This document shows positions 1 through 8,309 of a stretch of 20,860 nt of DNA, in pieces (position 1 is the stretch's first letter; the number at the start of each line of letters is the position of its first letter). Source of the stretch: Thiorhodovibrio sp. GTDB taxonomy: Bacteria; Pseudomonadota; Gammaproteobacteria; Chromatiales; Chromatiaceae. A program made the position numbers and the translations under genes. The stretch spans positions 1 to 20,860 of the forward strand of contig SKYD01000140.1 of NCBI GenBank assembly GCA_007128075.1. The letters are read 5' to 3'. The notes under the pieces are model-generated. The model saw only the letters and a list, made by a program, of their open reading frames with translations, was not told the DNA's origin and searched no databases.

Positions 1-2603
1 AGTGTGCGGCGATTGGCTCTGCGTAGATCAACGCGCAGACACAGATCCCAAAGATCGGTAAACGGCTTGCCACTGTCGCGGGCTTGTAACAGTGCCTCAA
101 TCGCTGACTCACCAACACCTTTCACTGCACCCAGGCCATAGCGGATGGTGCCGACATCGGTGGCAGTAAAGCGCAACTGCGAGTGATTGATCTGTGGTGG
201 CTCGACCGCAAGCTGCATGGTGCGACACTCATCGATCAGCAACACCACCTTGTCGGTGTTATCCATATCCGCCGACAACACCGCCGCCATAAACGCCGCT
301 GGATAATGGGCTTTGAGCCACAGTGTTTGATAGGACACCAGCGCATAGGCAGCCGAGTGGCTTTTATTAAACCCATAGCCAGCAAATTTATCAATTAAAT
401 CAAAAATATGCCGCGCAGTCGCTGCCTCGACCCCGCGCTGCACCGCGCCCTGCTCAAAAATCGCCCGCTGCTGCGCCATTTCCTCGGATTTTTTCTTTCC
501 GATTGCTCTCCGAAGAATATCCGCCCCACCGAGCGAGTAGCCCGAGAGCACCTGGGCAATCTGCATCACCTGTTCTTGATAAAGAATAATCCCGTAGGTG
601 GGTTTGAGAATTGGCTCCAGATCAGGATGTGGATAGACCACCTGCGCCTGACCGTGTTTGCGAGCGATGAAGTCATCAACCATGCCCGATTGCAACGGCC
701 CGGGGCGGAACAGCGCCACCAGCGCGGTGATGTCCTCAAAGCTGTCGGGCTGCAGTTTTTTGATCAGCTCCTTCATCCCCGAGGATTCAAGCTGAAACAC
801 CGCGGTGGTCTCGCAGCGTTTTAACAGGGCAAAGGCTTTGGCATCGTGCGGCTCCAGACGGCTGATGTCCAGCAGCGGCTCCTGGTGTTGCGCCCGCTGG
901 TGGTTGATGGTTTTAACCGCCCAGTCGATGATGGTCAGGGTGCGCAGCCCGAGAAAGTCGAATTTGATCAGCCCCGCCTGCTCAACATCGTCCTTATCGA
1001 ACTGGGTGAGTAGATTGGTGCCGCCTGGCTCGCAATAGAGCGGGGCAAAATCGGTAAGCTTGGTCGGCGCAATCACCACGCCGCCGGCGTGCTTGCCAGC
1101 ATTGCGCGCCAGCCCTTCGAGCTTACGCGCCATATCAAGCAGCGCCGTGACCGCCTCATCCTGGGCATAGGCGGTTTTAAGCTCCTCGCTTTCCAGCAGC
1201 GCCTTGTCGAGCGTCATTTTTAGCTCATTGGGCACCATTTTAGCGATTTTATCGACAAAACCATAAGGATGCCCCAGCACCCGCCCAACATCGCGCACCA
1301 CCGCTTTTGCCGCCATGGTGCCAAAGGTGATGATCTGTGACACCGCCTCGCGGCCATATTTGGTGGCAACATAATCGATCACCCGATCTCGCCCATCCAT
1401 GCAGAAGTCGATGTCAAAATCGGGCATCGACACCCGCTCCGGATTCAAAAACCGCTCAAACAGCAGCTCATGGGCAATCGGATCGAGATCAGTAATGCGC
1501 AGTGCATAGGCGACCAGCGAGCCAGCACCAGAGCCGCGCCCCGGGCCGACCGGGATGCCCTGATCTTTTGCCCACTGAATAAAATCGGCAACGATGAGAA
1601 AATAGCTCGGAAAGCCCATCTGGATGATCACATCCAGCTCCAGTTGCAGCCGCGCTTGATAGTCGGCATGCAAAGCGGCATCCACCTGTGTCAGCCGCTG
1701 CACCAACCCACGGCGCGATTGCTCAGCAAAAAAGTGATCCGGGGTCATGCCCGCTGGCACCGAAAATCGCGGCAGATGGGTCTGCCCGAGACTTAGCTCC
1801 AGATTGCACCGCTTGGCAATCTCAGCGGCGTTGTCGAGTGCGGCGGGGAGATCGGCAAATAGCTCTGCCATTTCATCGGGGGTGCGCAGATATTGCTCAG
1901 TGGTGTAGCGTTTGACGCGACGCGGATCGGCAAGCGTAGCCCCTTCATGGATACACACCCGCACCTCGTGGGCATCATAATCGGCAGCCGCCAAAAAGCG
2001 CACATTGTTGGTGGCGACGACGGGCACCCCTTTGCGAACTGCGAGATCGACAGCCCGCTCAAGATAGCGCGCCTCATCGTCCTGGCCGGTGCGTGTCAGC
2101 TCCAGATAATAGCGATCACCAAACAGCCGCAGCCAGTCATCGAGCAAGTCCTCGGCAGCGGCAAGATGATCACCCAGCAACGCCCGCCCAACATCGCCGG
2201 CGGTGCCTGCCGAGAGTGCAATCAGCCCCTCGGCAGCCGAGGTCAGCCACTCGCGCTCAAGCTGTGGGGCGCGGTGATCGCTGCGTTTGAGATACGCGGT
2301 GGAAATCAGCTCGGTGAGATGACGGTAACCGGTGAGATTTTGCGCCAGCAGGATCAGCCGATCGGGCTTGTCGGGGTCGTTGGGATTGCGAATCAGCAGC
2401 TCGCTGCCGGCGATGGGCTTGACCCCCGCCCGCACTGCCGCCTTATAAAAGCGCACCAAACAAAACAGATTTTGCTCATCGGTGACCGCAACAGCGGGCA
2501 TGTTGGCAGCGGCAACGGCGTTGATCAACGGCCCGATGCGTACCAGACCATCGATCAGCGAGTATTCGGTATGTAAATGAAGATGAACGAAAGACGAAGA
2601 CAC
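1..2603 (-). CDS. dnaE: DNA polymerase III subunit alpha, N-terminal 867 residues (3' end outside window)
   Basis: This is the catalytic subunit of the replicative polymerase. About 867 codons are present; the E. coli protein has 1160, so roughly the last 290 residues lie beyond the left edge. The start is GTG at 2603: the first residues (VSSSFVHLHLHTEYSLIDG) line up with the E. coli N-terminus, an in-frame TAA lies shortly upstream, and the only nearby ATG is out of frame. The shadow frames on both strands are not real. Polymerase motifs visible are GPGRGSGAGSLVAYAL, PDFDIDFCMDGRD with Asp395 and Asp397, and KFDFLGLRTL with Asp549, matching the three catalytic aspartates of family C polymerases. 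In the N-terminal PHP domain the first motif HLHLH (residues 7-11) is intact and Glu68 is kept, but the usual TDHGN histidine is Glu43 and the later histidine before LILLA is Arg. PHP exonuclease activity is therefore probably lost, with proofreading left to DnaQ (inference). It lies 53 nt downstream of tRNA-Pro. Confidence 0.98.
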   Translation of the reverse strand, partial: MSSSFVHLHLHTEYSLIDGLVRIGPLINAVAAANMPAVAVTDEQNLFCLVRFYKAAVRAGVKPIAGSELLIRNPNDPDKPDRLILLAQNLTGYRHLTELISTAYLKRSDHRAPQLEREWLTSAAEGLIALSAGTAGDVGRALLGDHLAAAEDLLDDWLRLFGDRYYLELTRTGQDDEARYLERAVDLAVRKGVPVVATNNVRFLAAADYDAHEVRVCIHEGATLADPRRVKRYTTEQYLRTPDEMAELFADLPAALDNAAEIAKRCNLELSLGQTHLPRFSVPAGMTPDHFFAEQSRRGLVQRLTQVDAALHADYQARLQLELDVIIQMGFPSYFLIVADFIQWAKDQGIPVGPGRGSGAGSLVAYALRITDLDPIAHELLFERFLNPERVSMPDFDIDFCMDGRDRVIDYVATKYGREAVSQIITFGTMAAKAVVRDVGRVLGHPYGFVDKIAKMVPNELKMTLDKALLESEELKTAYAQDEAVTALLDMARKLEGLARNAGKHAGGVVIAPTKLTDFAPLYCEPGGTNLLTQFDKDDVEQAGLIKFDFLGLRTLTIIDWAVKTINHQRAQHQEPLLDISRLEPHDAKAFALLKRCETTAVFQLESSGMKELIKKLQPDSFEDITALVALFRPGPLQSGMVDDFIARKHGQAQVVYPHPDLEPILKPTYGIILYQEQVMQIAQVLSGYSLGGADILRRAIGKKKSEEMAQQRAIFEQGAVQRGVEAATARHIFDLIDKFAGYGFNKSHSAAYALVSYQTLWLKAHYPAAFMAAVLSADMDNTDKVVLLIDECRTMQLAVEPPQINHSQLRFTATDVGTIRYGLGAVKGVGESAIEALLQARDSGKPFTDLWDLCLRVDLRRANRRT

Positions 2604-2656
2604 GGCGCAATCTTTAACATGACAAATTTAAAGTGACTGCGCGTGGTTTGCAGCAA

Positions 2657-2733
2657 TGGTCGGGGTGAGAGGATTCGAACCTCCGGCCCCTGCCTCCCGA
2701 AGGCAGTGCTCTACCAGGCTGAGCTACACCCCG
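2657..2733 (-). tRNA. tRNA-Pro, anticodon CGG
   Basis: Read on the minus strand, the 77-nt cloverleaf has a perfect seven-pair acceptor stem (CGGGGTG with CACCCCG), discriminator A and an encoded CCA tail at 2657-2659. The anticodon stem CTGCC/GGCAG closes the seven-base loop TTCGGGA, giving anticodon CGG, which reads the proline codon CCG. The T arm has the standard TTCGAAT loop. It closely resembles E. coli proK. It begins 9 nt after the ispB stop codon and ends 53 nt before the dnaE start, so it is probably processed from a longer ispB transcript or uses a promoter inside ispB. Confidence 0.97.
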
Positions 2734-2742
2734 AAAATCGGT

Positions 2743-3711
2743 CTAATAGGAGCGACCAACCGCAAATTGCGCCGCAGCAATCATGGATTGGCGATAGGGG
2801 GAATCCTCTAGCACCTCAAGTGCCTTGATCGCCGCATCGGCATGTTCCTGGGCAAGGTGAGCAGTATACTCCAAGGCTTGGGTTTCGACAATGGCTGCAA
2901 CCACAGCATCAATCTGCTCGCGCCCACCATGCGCAATGGTCTCGCGCAACAACGCACGCTGGGCATCGGTGCCCACTGCCATCGCACGAATCACCGGCAA
3001 GGTCGGCTTGCCTTCCTCCAGATCATCGCCGATATTTTTGCCGATGGTCTGATGATCCGAGGCATAATCCAGCGCATCATCGACCAGTTGGAACGCAATC
3101 CCCAGATGCGCCCCATACTGCGCCACGGCCTCCTCAACCGCCGAAGGCACCTGCGCCAACACCGCCCCTAACCGCGTGCCGGCCTCAAACAGGGTCGCGG
3201 TTTTGCGCTCAATCACCTCCATATAGCGCGCCTCAGTGGTGTCGGGATCGTGGGCGTTGAGCAGTTGCAATACCTCGCCCTCAGAGATGCGATTGGTGGC
3301 ATGGGCCAGCACCTCCATCACCCGCATGCTGTCAATCTCGACCATCATCTGAAACGAGCGCGAGTACAGAAAATCGCCCACTAGGACGCTGGCCTCATTG
3401 CCCCAGACCGCATTGGCGGTTTTGCGACTGCGCCGCATCTGCGAGCCATCGACCACATCATCATGCAGCAGGGTGGAAGTGTGAATAAATTCAATGATCG
3501 CGGCGGCATTCAGGTGTTGATTGCCCTGATAACCACAGGCGCGGGCAGCCAACAGCACCACCAACGGGCGCAGCCGCTTGCCACCGCTGCCGACGATGTA
3601 ATGTCCAATCTGGTTAATCAGCACCACATCCGATTGCAGGCGTTGCACAATGAGAGTATCAACGGCTTGAAGATCATCAAGAACGGGCTGACGGATGGTG
3701 GTCAATTCCAT
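2743..3711 (-). CDS. ispB: Octaprenyl diphosphate synthase (long-chain trans-polyprenyl diphosphate synthase)
   Basis: This enzyme extends farnesyl diphosphate with isopentenyl diphosphate units to make the C40 side chain of ubiquinone and menaquinone; it is cytosolic. At 322 residues it is full length and aligns with E. coli IspB throughout. The first aspartate-rich motif is DDVVD (Asp84, Asp85, Asp88), followed by MRRSRKTAN; the second is DDALD (Asp211, Asp212, Asp215); GSGGKRLRPL is the diphosphate-binding region near residues 41-50. Residue 79, five positions before the first motif, is a small Ser (Ala in E. coli), which leaves room for a long product. The exact chain length is inferred from similarity. 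The ATG at 3711 gives MELTTIRQPVL; the Shine-Dalgarno sequence is poor (AAGG about 12 nt upstream). It sits 37 nt after tsaB and 9 nt before tRNA-Pro, and probably shares a transcript with both. Confidence 0.95.
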   Translation of the reverse strand: MELTTIRQPVLDDLQAVDTLIVQRLQSDVVLINQIGHYIVGSGGKRLRPLVVLLAARACGYQGNQHLNAAAIIEFIHTSTLLHDDVVDGSQMRRSRKTANAVWGNEASVLVGDFLYSRSFQMMVEIDSMRVMEVLAHATNRISEGEVLQLLNAHDPDTTEARYMEVIERKTATLFEAGTRLGAVLAQVPSAVEEAVAQYGAHLGIAFQLVDDALDYASDHQTIGKNIGDDLEEGKPTLPVIRAMAVGTDAQRALLRETIAHGGREQIDAVVAAIVETQALEYTAHLAQEHADAAIKALEVLEDSPYRQSMIAAAQFAVGRSY

Positions 3712-3748
3712 GTATCGCTAAAACCTTGAGTCGCTAAACAGTAGGATG

Positions 3749-4507
3749 CTAGGCGGCAACGGGTGCGCTGTCAAGCAACGCGCTGCCAGGAATCGCTGCC
3801 ACCTGATCGCGCAGGTACACCGGTTGCGCCAATTCTGCGGCGCATGCCTGATCGAGCGACCAGCGGGCAAGGGCGGCGATGTCTTGTGCCTCACCGTGGA
3901 TGGTGCTGGCAATCTGTGCTTGCGCAAGATCGATCCGCGCCCGCAGTGGCTCATCATACAACGCCCAAGCGTTGCCAACGCCATGCGTCACTGCGATCTC
4001 AGGCACGGTCAGCTTCTCAGGTGTGGTCACTGTCTCCGAGCCTAGCGGTTGCGCCTGGCCTTGCCCGTTAACCGCGAAGGCACCGCAATAGATCTCGCCG
4101 ATGCGGGCATCAATTGCCGCAAACAGCCGCTGTTCACCGCCGCCATAGTGCCGCCAGCCAGCGTGAGCAAGACCGGCAAGGCTGGAGATGCCCAGCAGCG
4201 GCCGATTGGCACCAAAGGCGGCACCCTGCGCCACCGCAGTTCCAATGCGCACCCCAGTAAACGCACCCGGCCCCTGACCAAAGGCAATGACATCAACCTC
4301 AGAGAGCTTGAGTTCAGCGGCCTTGAGCAGCGCATCGAGCATTCCAAGCAGCAGATCGCCCTGCCGTCGTGGTGCCAACTCAAGATGTTGAGTGATCGCA
4401 CCCTGGTGGAGCAGTGCTGCCGAGCACGCCCCGCTTGAGGTTTCCAGCGCAAGAATGGTCGGCTGGTCGTTGGGATTAGCTGGCATTGAAGTTGTCGATA
4501 TATTCAC
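3749..4507 (-). CDS. tsaB: tRNA threonylcarbamoyladenosine biosynthesis protein TsaB
   Basis: TsaB is the ASKHA-fold partner of TsaD; with TsaC and TsaE they make t6A37 on ANN-decoding tRNAs. The 252-residue product has the family N-terminal strand TILALETSSGACSAALL (residues 17-33), the GQGPGAFTGVRIGTAVAQG segment (78-96), and the late PVYLRDQVA motif seen in E. coli TsaB. Start choice is uncertain. GTG at 4507 is preceded by a good GAGGA site 5 nt away and overlaps the upstream gene by 32 nt. ATG at 4486 would remove seven residues, has no clear ribosome site, and still overlaps by 11 nt. Either start sits inside the 3' end of the upstream gene, so translational coupling is likely. In E. 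coli tsaB is directly next to yoaA; here a 298-codon gene separates the two. Confidence 0.93.
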   Translation of the reverse strand: MNISTTSMPANPNDQPTILALETSSGACSAALLHQGAITQHLELAPRRQGDLLLGMLDALLKAAELKLSEVDVIAFGQGPGAFTGVRIGTAVAQGAAFGANRPLLGISSLAGLAHAGWRHYGGGEQRLFAAIDARIGEIYCGAFAVNGQGQAQPLGSETVTTPEKLTVPEIAVTHGVGNAWALYDEPLRARIDLAQAQIASTIHGEAQDIAALARWSLDQACAAELAQPVYLRDQVAAIPGSALLDSAPVAA

Positions 4508-5372
4508 GAAATTCCTCGGGAGGACGCAACACCCAGCCTCGAAAGGCCTCGGTCATCTCGGTTTCATAAAGTTGCGGCGACTCATCGTGGGTGACTTCGA
4601 CCTTAATCAGCCCCGCCTGACCGATCAGGCTGTTGGGGTCTTGAAGGCGAGAGTCGCTTGCCCAGCGTTTGAGTAAATGAAAAAAATCATCGGATTGGGC
4701 GCGATGGTGGGTCAGTCGATCCACCACCCCCAACAACAGAGCGCGTTTGTATTCAATCTCGGCATCAAAATCCTCATCAAACACTGAAACACTAAAATCT
4801 GAGCTTAATTGCACCATGCCGCGCACCACCAGATACACAAATAAATCATGCAAATCGCGCCAGGTGTGCTGGGGGCAGGGTCGCTTAAAATCGACACTAT
4901 AGCGAATCTGGCGGCTAAAAAATCGGAACAGTTGTTGCAGCACCCAGATGCGGTCGCTGTCATCGTCTGAAAACTGATTGCTCTGGGTGCGATCCACCTC
5001 GTGCAGCGTTTTACGCAGATTGTAAATCATTAGCAAAATCAAGCGCTGCTCAAGGGTGATGGCTGCAGTCTCCTTGCCCTCGCTGATACGCGGCTTGGGC
5101 AGTCCGGCAGCCGCTTTCAGCACCGGCTTTTTAACACAGCGCATCACCGTGATCCGATCATCGGCCTCTAAGTTCTCGCGAGCAATGCGCTCTAATTCGA
5201 GCATCAAGGCCGGCAGTGCCTGCTTGAGGCCATGATTGCGTAACGCCTGAATGCGGCTGCAAATGTCGCTGGCGGGCGATTGCGATTCAATCACCATCGG
5301 CTCGCTCTCAGCAGCAAGTAATTCGCGCAATTCTTCGCTATCGACTTCCTTGAGCGAATAATCATCTTGCAT
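4476..5372 (-). CDS. Conserved-looking hypothetical protein, 298 residues, between yoaA and tsaB
   Basis: I do not recognise this protein with confidence. It has no signal peptide or membrane segment and is predicted cytosolic. Residues 1-35 are acidic; residues 40-70 and 105-155 look strongly alpha-helical. The stretch around RPCPQHTWRDLHDLFVYL (164-181) resembles, from memory, the P-x-x-x-W-x-x-LH-x-L helices found N-terminal to PilZ-type c-di-GMP receptors in beta- and gammaproteobacteria. No PilZ motif (RxxxR followed by D/NxSxxG) is present, so that resemblance is only a lead. Acidic FDEDFDAEIEYKR lies at 198-210, and the C-terminus (FREYIDNFNAS) overlaps tsaB. Codon use and third-position GC look like the neighbours. 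The ATG at 5372 lies 63 nt after yoaA; no strong ribosome site is seen and there is no alternative in-frame start nearby. It is very likely a real gene, because tsaB is read from within its 3' end and the frame is long. Confidence 0.82.
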   Translation of the reverse strand: MQDDYSLKEVDSEELRELLAAESEPMVIESQSPASDICSRIQALRNHGLKQALPALMLELERIARENLEADDRITVMRCVKKPVLKAAAGLPKPRISEGKETAAITLEQRLILLMIYNLRKTLHEVDRTQSNQFSDDDSDRIWVLQQLFRFFSRQIRYSVDFKRPCPQHTWRDLHDLFVYLVVRGMVQLSSDFSVSVFDEDFDAEIEYKRALLLGVVDRLTHHRAQSDDFFHLLKRWASDSRLQDPNSLIGQAGLIKVEVTHDESPQLYETEMTEAFRGWVLRPPEEFREYIDNFNAS

Positions 5373-5435
5373 CAGGAGAGTTACCCCATTCGTGATCGCT
5401 GGTGTGAGTACAGCGGGCGTTGGACACTATCAGTC

Positions 5436-7343
5436 TCATGTTGTAAGCAAAAATTCACGGGCTTGTGCCAGCTCACGGGTGCGTGCCATCGGTGGCAAGC
5501 TGCGCAAAAAGGCATGGCCATAGGGACGGCGCAGCAGCCGAGGATCGCAAACCACAAACAGCCCGCGGTCGTGTTGGTCACGAATCAGTCGTCCCGCGCC
5601 CTGTTTGAGCGCGATGACTGCCCGTGGCAGTTGGTAATCACGAAACGGATTCGCGCCTTGGCGTTGCAGCGCATCGAGCCTGGCACGCAGCAGCGGATCC
5701 CCGGGCGAGGCAAAGGGGAGTTTATCAACGATCACGCATGACAGTGCCTCACCACGCACATCAACGCCCTCCCAAAAGCTGGTGCTGCCTAACAGCACTG
5801 CATTGCCAAGCTGACGAAACCGCTCGATCAGTTCAGCGCGAGGGGCCTCGCCTTGCACCAACAGCGGATAGTCAATCCGTGATTCCAATAATTCAGCCAC
5901 CGCCCGCAGAGCGCGGTGTGCTGTAAATAACACAAAAGTGCGCCCCTTGGCCAGCGCAATTAACTCAGCAGCCAGATTCGCAACCGCTGGGGTGAAGCTC
6001 TGGGTATTGGGATCGGGCATCCCCTGCGGAACATACCACAGTGCCTGGGTTGCATAATCAAATGGGCTGTCCCATCGTGCGGTCTGTGCTTGCTCAAGCC
6101 CAAGCTGGCTGGCATAGTGGGCAAATGAGTCATCGACAGCCAGTGTCGCCGAGGTAAAAATCCACGGGATTGACCAGCGGCTGCGATGTGCCTGAAATCC
6201 TACCGCCACATCCAGCGGGGTTTCATGCAGATAAAAACTTCGACCGCGCACATCAAACCAGCGCACCTGATCTTGTGTGTTTTGTTGATTGTCGGCGGTG
6301 AGCTGAAACAGCCGGGCGGCGAGCGCCAGCCCGCGCTCGCGTCCACGATCCAGCCCCTTGCCGCGTCCAGCAACCGCCGCGAGTGCATCATTAAGCCGCT
6401 CAACTGCATCGCGTAATTCTTGGCAGGTGCGACAAATGCATGGCTCATTGAGTGCCTCATCCCAGGTGCCGCGCCGATCATTCAGCCCAAAGGACAGCCG
6501 CACCTCCTGGGTGGCAAGTTGCAGCGCATCGATGGCATTAGCCAGCTCAGGATAGTCGCCGGCCTCAGTCTGATAATCAAGGGTCAGATCGCGTGCCAAA
6601 TCCAACAGTTGATGGCTGCTGAGTGATTGTCCAAAAGCAGTCGCGGCAATCTCGGGGAGCTGATGCGCCTCATCAATGATCATGCAATCGGCACCGGGTA
6701 AAATCTCACCACAGTTGTCTTTGCGCAGCGCGATGTCAGCGCAGAGTAGATGATGATTGATGACCAGAATTTCAGATTCTTGAGCACGCCGGCGTGCCGC
6801 CACCACATAGCAATGATCCCAATGTGGACATTCTTGACCGAGACAATAATCCATGGTTGCGGTCACCAGCGACCACACCGGCGCATCTTCGGCAATCGCT
6901 AGCTCGGCAATATCGCCTTCCTCGGTGCTTGCTGCCCAATCGCGCACCCGTCGCCAATCTTCCAGCACCCGCGCACTGTGTCGTCCAAGCTCCAGGGCTT
7001 GGGTATCGAGTCGCTGCCGACACAGATAATTGCGCCGTCCTTTAAGCAATGCCACTCGCACTGGCACTCCAAGTGCACTGCGCACCAGTGGCAGGTCGCG
7101 ATGATAGAGCTGATCTTGAAGGTTGCGGGTGCCAGTGGAGATGATCACTTTGCGTTCAGAAAGAATCGCTGGCACCAGATAGGCAAAGGTCTTGCCGACC
7201 CCGGTGCCGGCCTCGCAGATCAACGCTGTGTCCTGTTCGATGGCCTCTGCCACCGCCACTGCCATGGCCAGTTGCTGAGGCCGTTTGCCAAATCCTGGCA
7301 CCTGCGCTGCCAACACCCCATCGGGGGCGAAGATCTCTGGCAT
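5436..7343 (-). CDS. yoaA: ATP-dependent DNA helicase YoaA (XPD/DinG-like, Fe-S)
   Basis: YoaA is a superfamily 2 helicase of the XPD/DinG group; in E. coli it binds the chi subunit of the clamp loader and helps repair stalled forks. I chose ATG at 7343 because MPEIFAPDGVLAAQVPGF then aligns residue for residue with the E. coli N-terminus, and the 635-residue length matches (636). The frame is open further up to ATG 7355 and TTG 7370, and no ribosome site settles the choice. Numbering from 7343: Walker A AGTGVGKT 45-52; Fe-S cysteines Cys108 (NYLC) and Cys167, Cys172, Cys178 (CLGQECPHWDHC); DEAH box 224-227; SFWEGVDVRGE and QGAGRLIRD near the C-terminus are helicase motifs V and VI. All four cluster ligands are present. 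It lies just after the LpoP-like lipoprotein gene (32-nt gap with this start) and before the 298-codon gene. Confidence 0.94.
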   Translation of the reverse strand: MPEIFAPDGVLAAQVPGFGKRPQQLAMAVAVAEAIEQDTALICEAGTGVGKTFAYLVPAILSERKVIISTGTRNLQDQLYHRDLPLVRSALGVPVRVALLKGRRNYLCRQRLDTQALELGRHSARVLEDWRRVRDWAASTEEGDIAELAIAEDAPVWSLVTATMDYCLGQECPHWDHCYVVAARRRAQESEILVINHHLLCADIALRKDNCGEILPGADCMIIDEAHQLPEIAATAFGQSLSSHQLLDLARDLTLDYQTEAGDYPELANAIDALQLATQEVRLSFGLNDRRGTWDEALNEPCICRTCQELRDAVERLNDALAAVAGRGKGLDRGRERGLALAARLFQLTADNQQNTQDQVRWFDVRGRSFYLHETPLDVAVGFQAHRSRWSIPWIFTSATLAVDDSFAHYASQLGLEQAQTARWDSPFDYATQALWYVPQGMPDPNTQSFTPAVANLAAELIALAKGRTFVLFTAHRALRAVAELLESRIDYPLLVQGEAPRAELIERFRQLGNAVLLGSTSFWEGVDVRGEALSCVIVDKLPFASPGDPLLRARLDALQRQGANPFRDYQLPRAVIALKQGAGRLIRDQHDRGLFVVCDPRLLRRPYGHAFLRSLPPMARTRELAQAREFLLTT

Positions 7344-7375
7344 CAGTGCCGCCATGCCGTGGTGCGCCAAAATGT

Positions 7376-8185
7376 TTACCCGCCAGCGGCGCGGCGTTGA
7401 GCCTCATCAGCACCGGCATGATCGCCGCTTTCGCGCAGTGCAGCGGCAATAATCGACCAGTTGTTTTGTTTTAATTGCGGTTGATCACCCGCCAGCGCGT
7501 TGGAGCGCGAGGCAAGATTCCGCGCCTGCGCCCCCAGCCCCTGTTCTAAGCGCACCCGTGCCAGCCGATTCCATAAATAGGCTTCCTGTGGACTCAAACG
7601 CAGGGCGCGCTCAATTGCCGCTGCTGCACCCGCATAATCGCTGTTTTGACGCAGATTTTCTGATTGACGCGCCAGCGCGTCAACCGCAGGCGGCAATTCT
7701 GGTGGCGCCAGCGCAGGAACTGAGGCAGTGGGGCTGGGCGCTGGTGTGGCAGCCGGCGGCGGACTGGGGCGTGAGTCGGCTGGTGCTGGGGTGCGCACTG
7801 GCGGCGGCGCGGCAGCGGCTGTCTGTGTTGGTTCGGGAGTCGGCGGCGAAGCGGGTGTGCGCCGTTCCGCTGGTGGCAAGGCTGGCATCGCCACCACAGC
7901 AGGTGCCGGTGCCGGGCGTTCCTCTCGCTCTTGCGGTGGTTGCGGTGCAGCAGGTGACTCGCTGCGTGGCTGTGGCGGCAATGGCTCAGTGGTGACAGGT
8001 GGCAGCTCAGGCGGTGGCGTAAAGGCAAAGGTACGCGCTGGCTCCGGCGGCGGCGCTGGGGCGGCTGTCTGTGGGGTGACGCGCTGCCCACCTTCAATCA
8101 CTGGCGCGGGTGGATCCTGGCGTTCAGGGATCGCGCAGGCAGTCACACTAAAAATCAAAACCATCATCAAAAGCTGTTTATTCAT
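7376..8185 (-). CDS. Outer-membrane lipoprotein with Pro-rich linker and TPR domain, LpoP-like PBP1B activator
   Basis: With ATG at 8185 the product has 269 residues: a short lipoprotein signal peptide MNKQLLMMVLIFSVTAC with lipobox VTA-C17, and Ala rather than Asp at +2, which favours outer-membrane sorting. A very Pro/Ala-rich linker follows (about 24-165) that could cross the periplasm. The C-terminal 102 residues carry TPR-like helices (DYAGAAAAIERALRLSPQEA, AYLWNRLARVRLEQG). Pseudomonas aeruginosa LpoP, a TPR lipoprotein that activates PBP1B, is also encoded next to its PBP1B gene; domain order, lipobox and position all fit, so I infer the same role. It is not related in sequence to E. 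coli LpoB as far as I can see. GTG at 8197 is an alternative start with a weak GGA site. It lies 124 nt downstream of mrcB on the same strand, with a hairpin in between. Confidence 0.85.
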   Translation of the reverse strand: MNKQLLMMVLIFSVTACAIPERQDPPAPVIEGGQRVTPQTAAPAPPPEPARTFAFTPPPELPPVTTEPLPPQPRSESPAAPQPPQEREERPAPAPAVVAMPALPPAERRTPASPPTPEPTQTAAAAPPPVRTPAPADSRPSPPPAATPAPSPTASVPALAPPELPPAVDALARQSENLRQNSDYAGAAAAIERALRLSPQEAYLWNRLARVRLEQGLGAQARNLASRSNALAGDQPQLKQNNWSIIAAALRESGDHAGADEAQRRAAGG

Positions 8186-8224
8186 ATAGCCATTCACTCT
8201 GTTTTCCAGGCATTAACATAGTAA

Positions 8225-8244
8225 GGGTGGTTCGCGAACCGCCC
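8225..8244. repeat. 20-bp inverted repeat between mrcB and the lipoprotein gene
   Basis: GGGTGGTTCGCGAACCGCCC is a palindrome with no spacer: nine of ten positions pair and the tenth is U-G as plus-strand RNA or an A-C mismatch as minus-strand RNA. It sits in the mrcB-lipoprotein gap, about 40 nt before the lipoprotein start. On the transcribed minus strand it is not followed by a run of U, so it is not a classical terminator. It could be an attenuator, an mRNA-stabilising hairpin or a protein-binding site; the sequence alone does not decide. Confidence 0.6.
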
Positions 8245-8309
8245 CGACTGATGATCGTGGTGCTGTTCCCATGTTCCGATAATTTATCAAATAGCTATAG
8301 GTCAATCCA

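Noticed and set aside
1893..2576. A 227-codon plus-strand open frame
   Set aside because: It is antisense to dnaE, whose minus-strand translation matches the PHP and palm domains of the family without interruption; the plus frame has no recognisable motif.
2604..2656. Promoter for dnaE in the tRNA-dnaE gap
   Set aside because: The best match (TTGCTG, 18 nt, TTTAAA on the minus strand) has only three and four matches to consensus, too weak to call.
3712..3748. Direct repeat TTTAGCGA in the tsaB-ispB gap
   Set aside because: Two 8-nt copies 16 nt apart are too short to distinguish from chance without more copies.
7728..8189. A 153-codon Gly/Ala-rich plus-strand frame
   Set aside because: It is the mirror of the Pro-rich linker of the lipoprotein gene; low-complexity GC-rich coding DNA keeps the opposite strand open.
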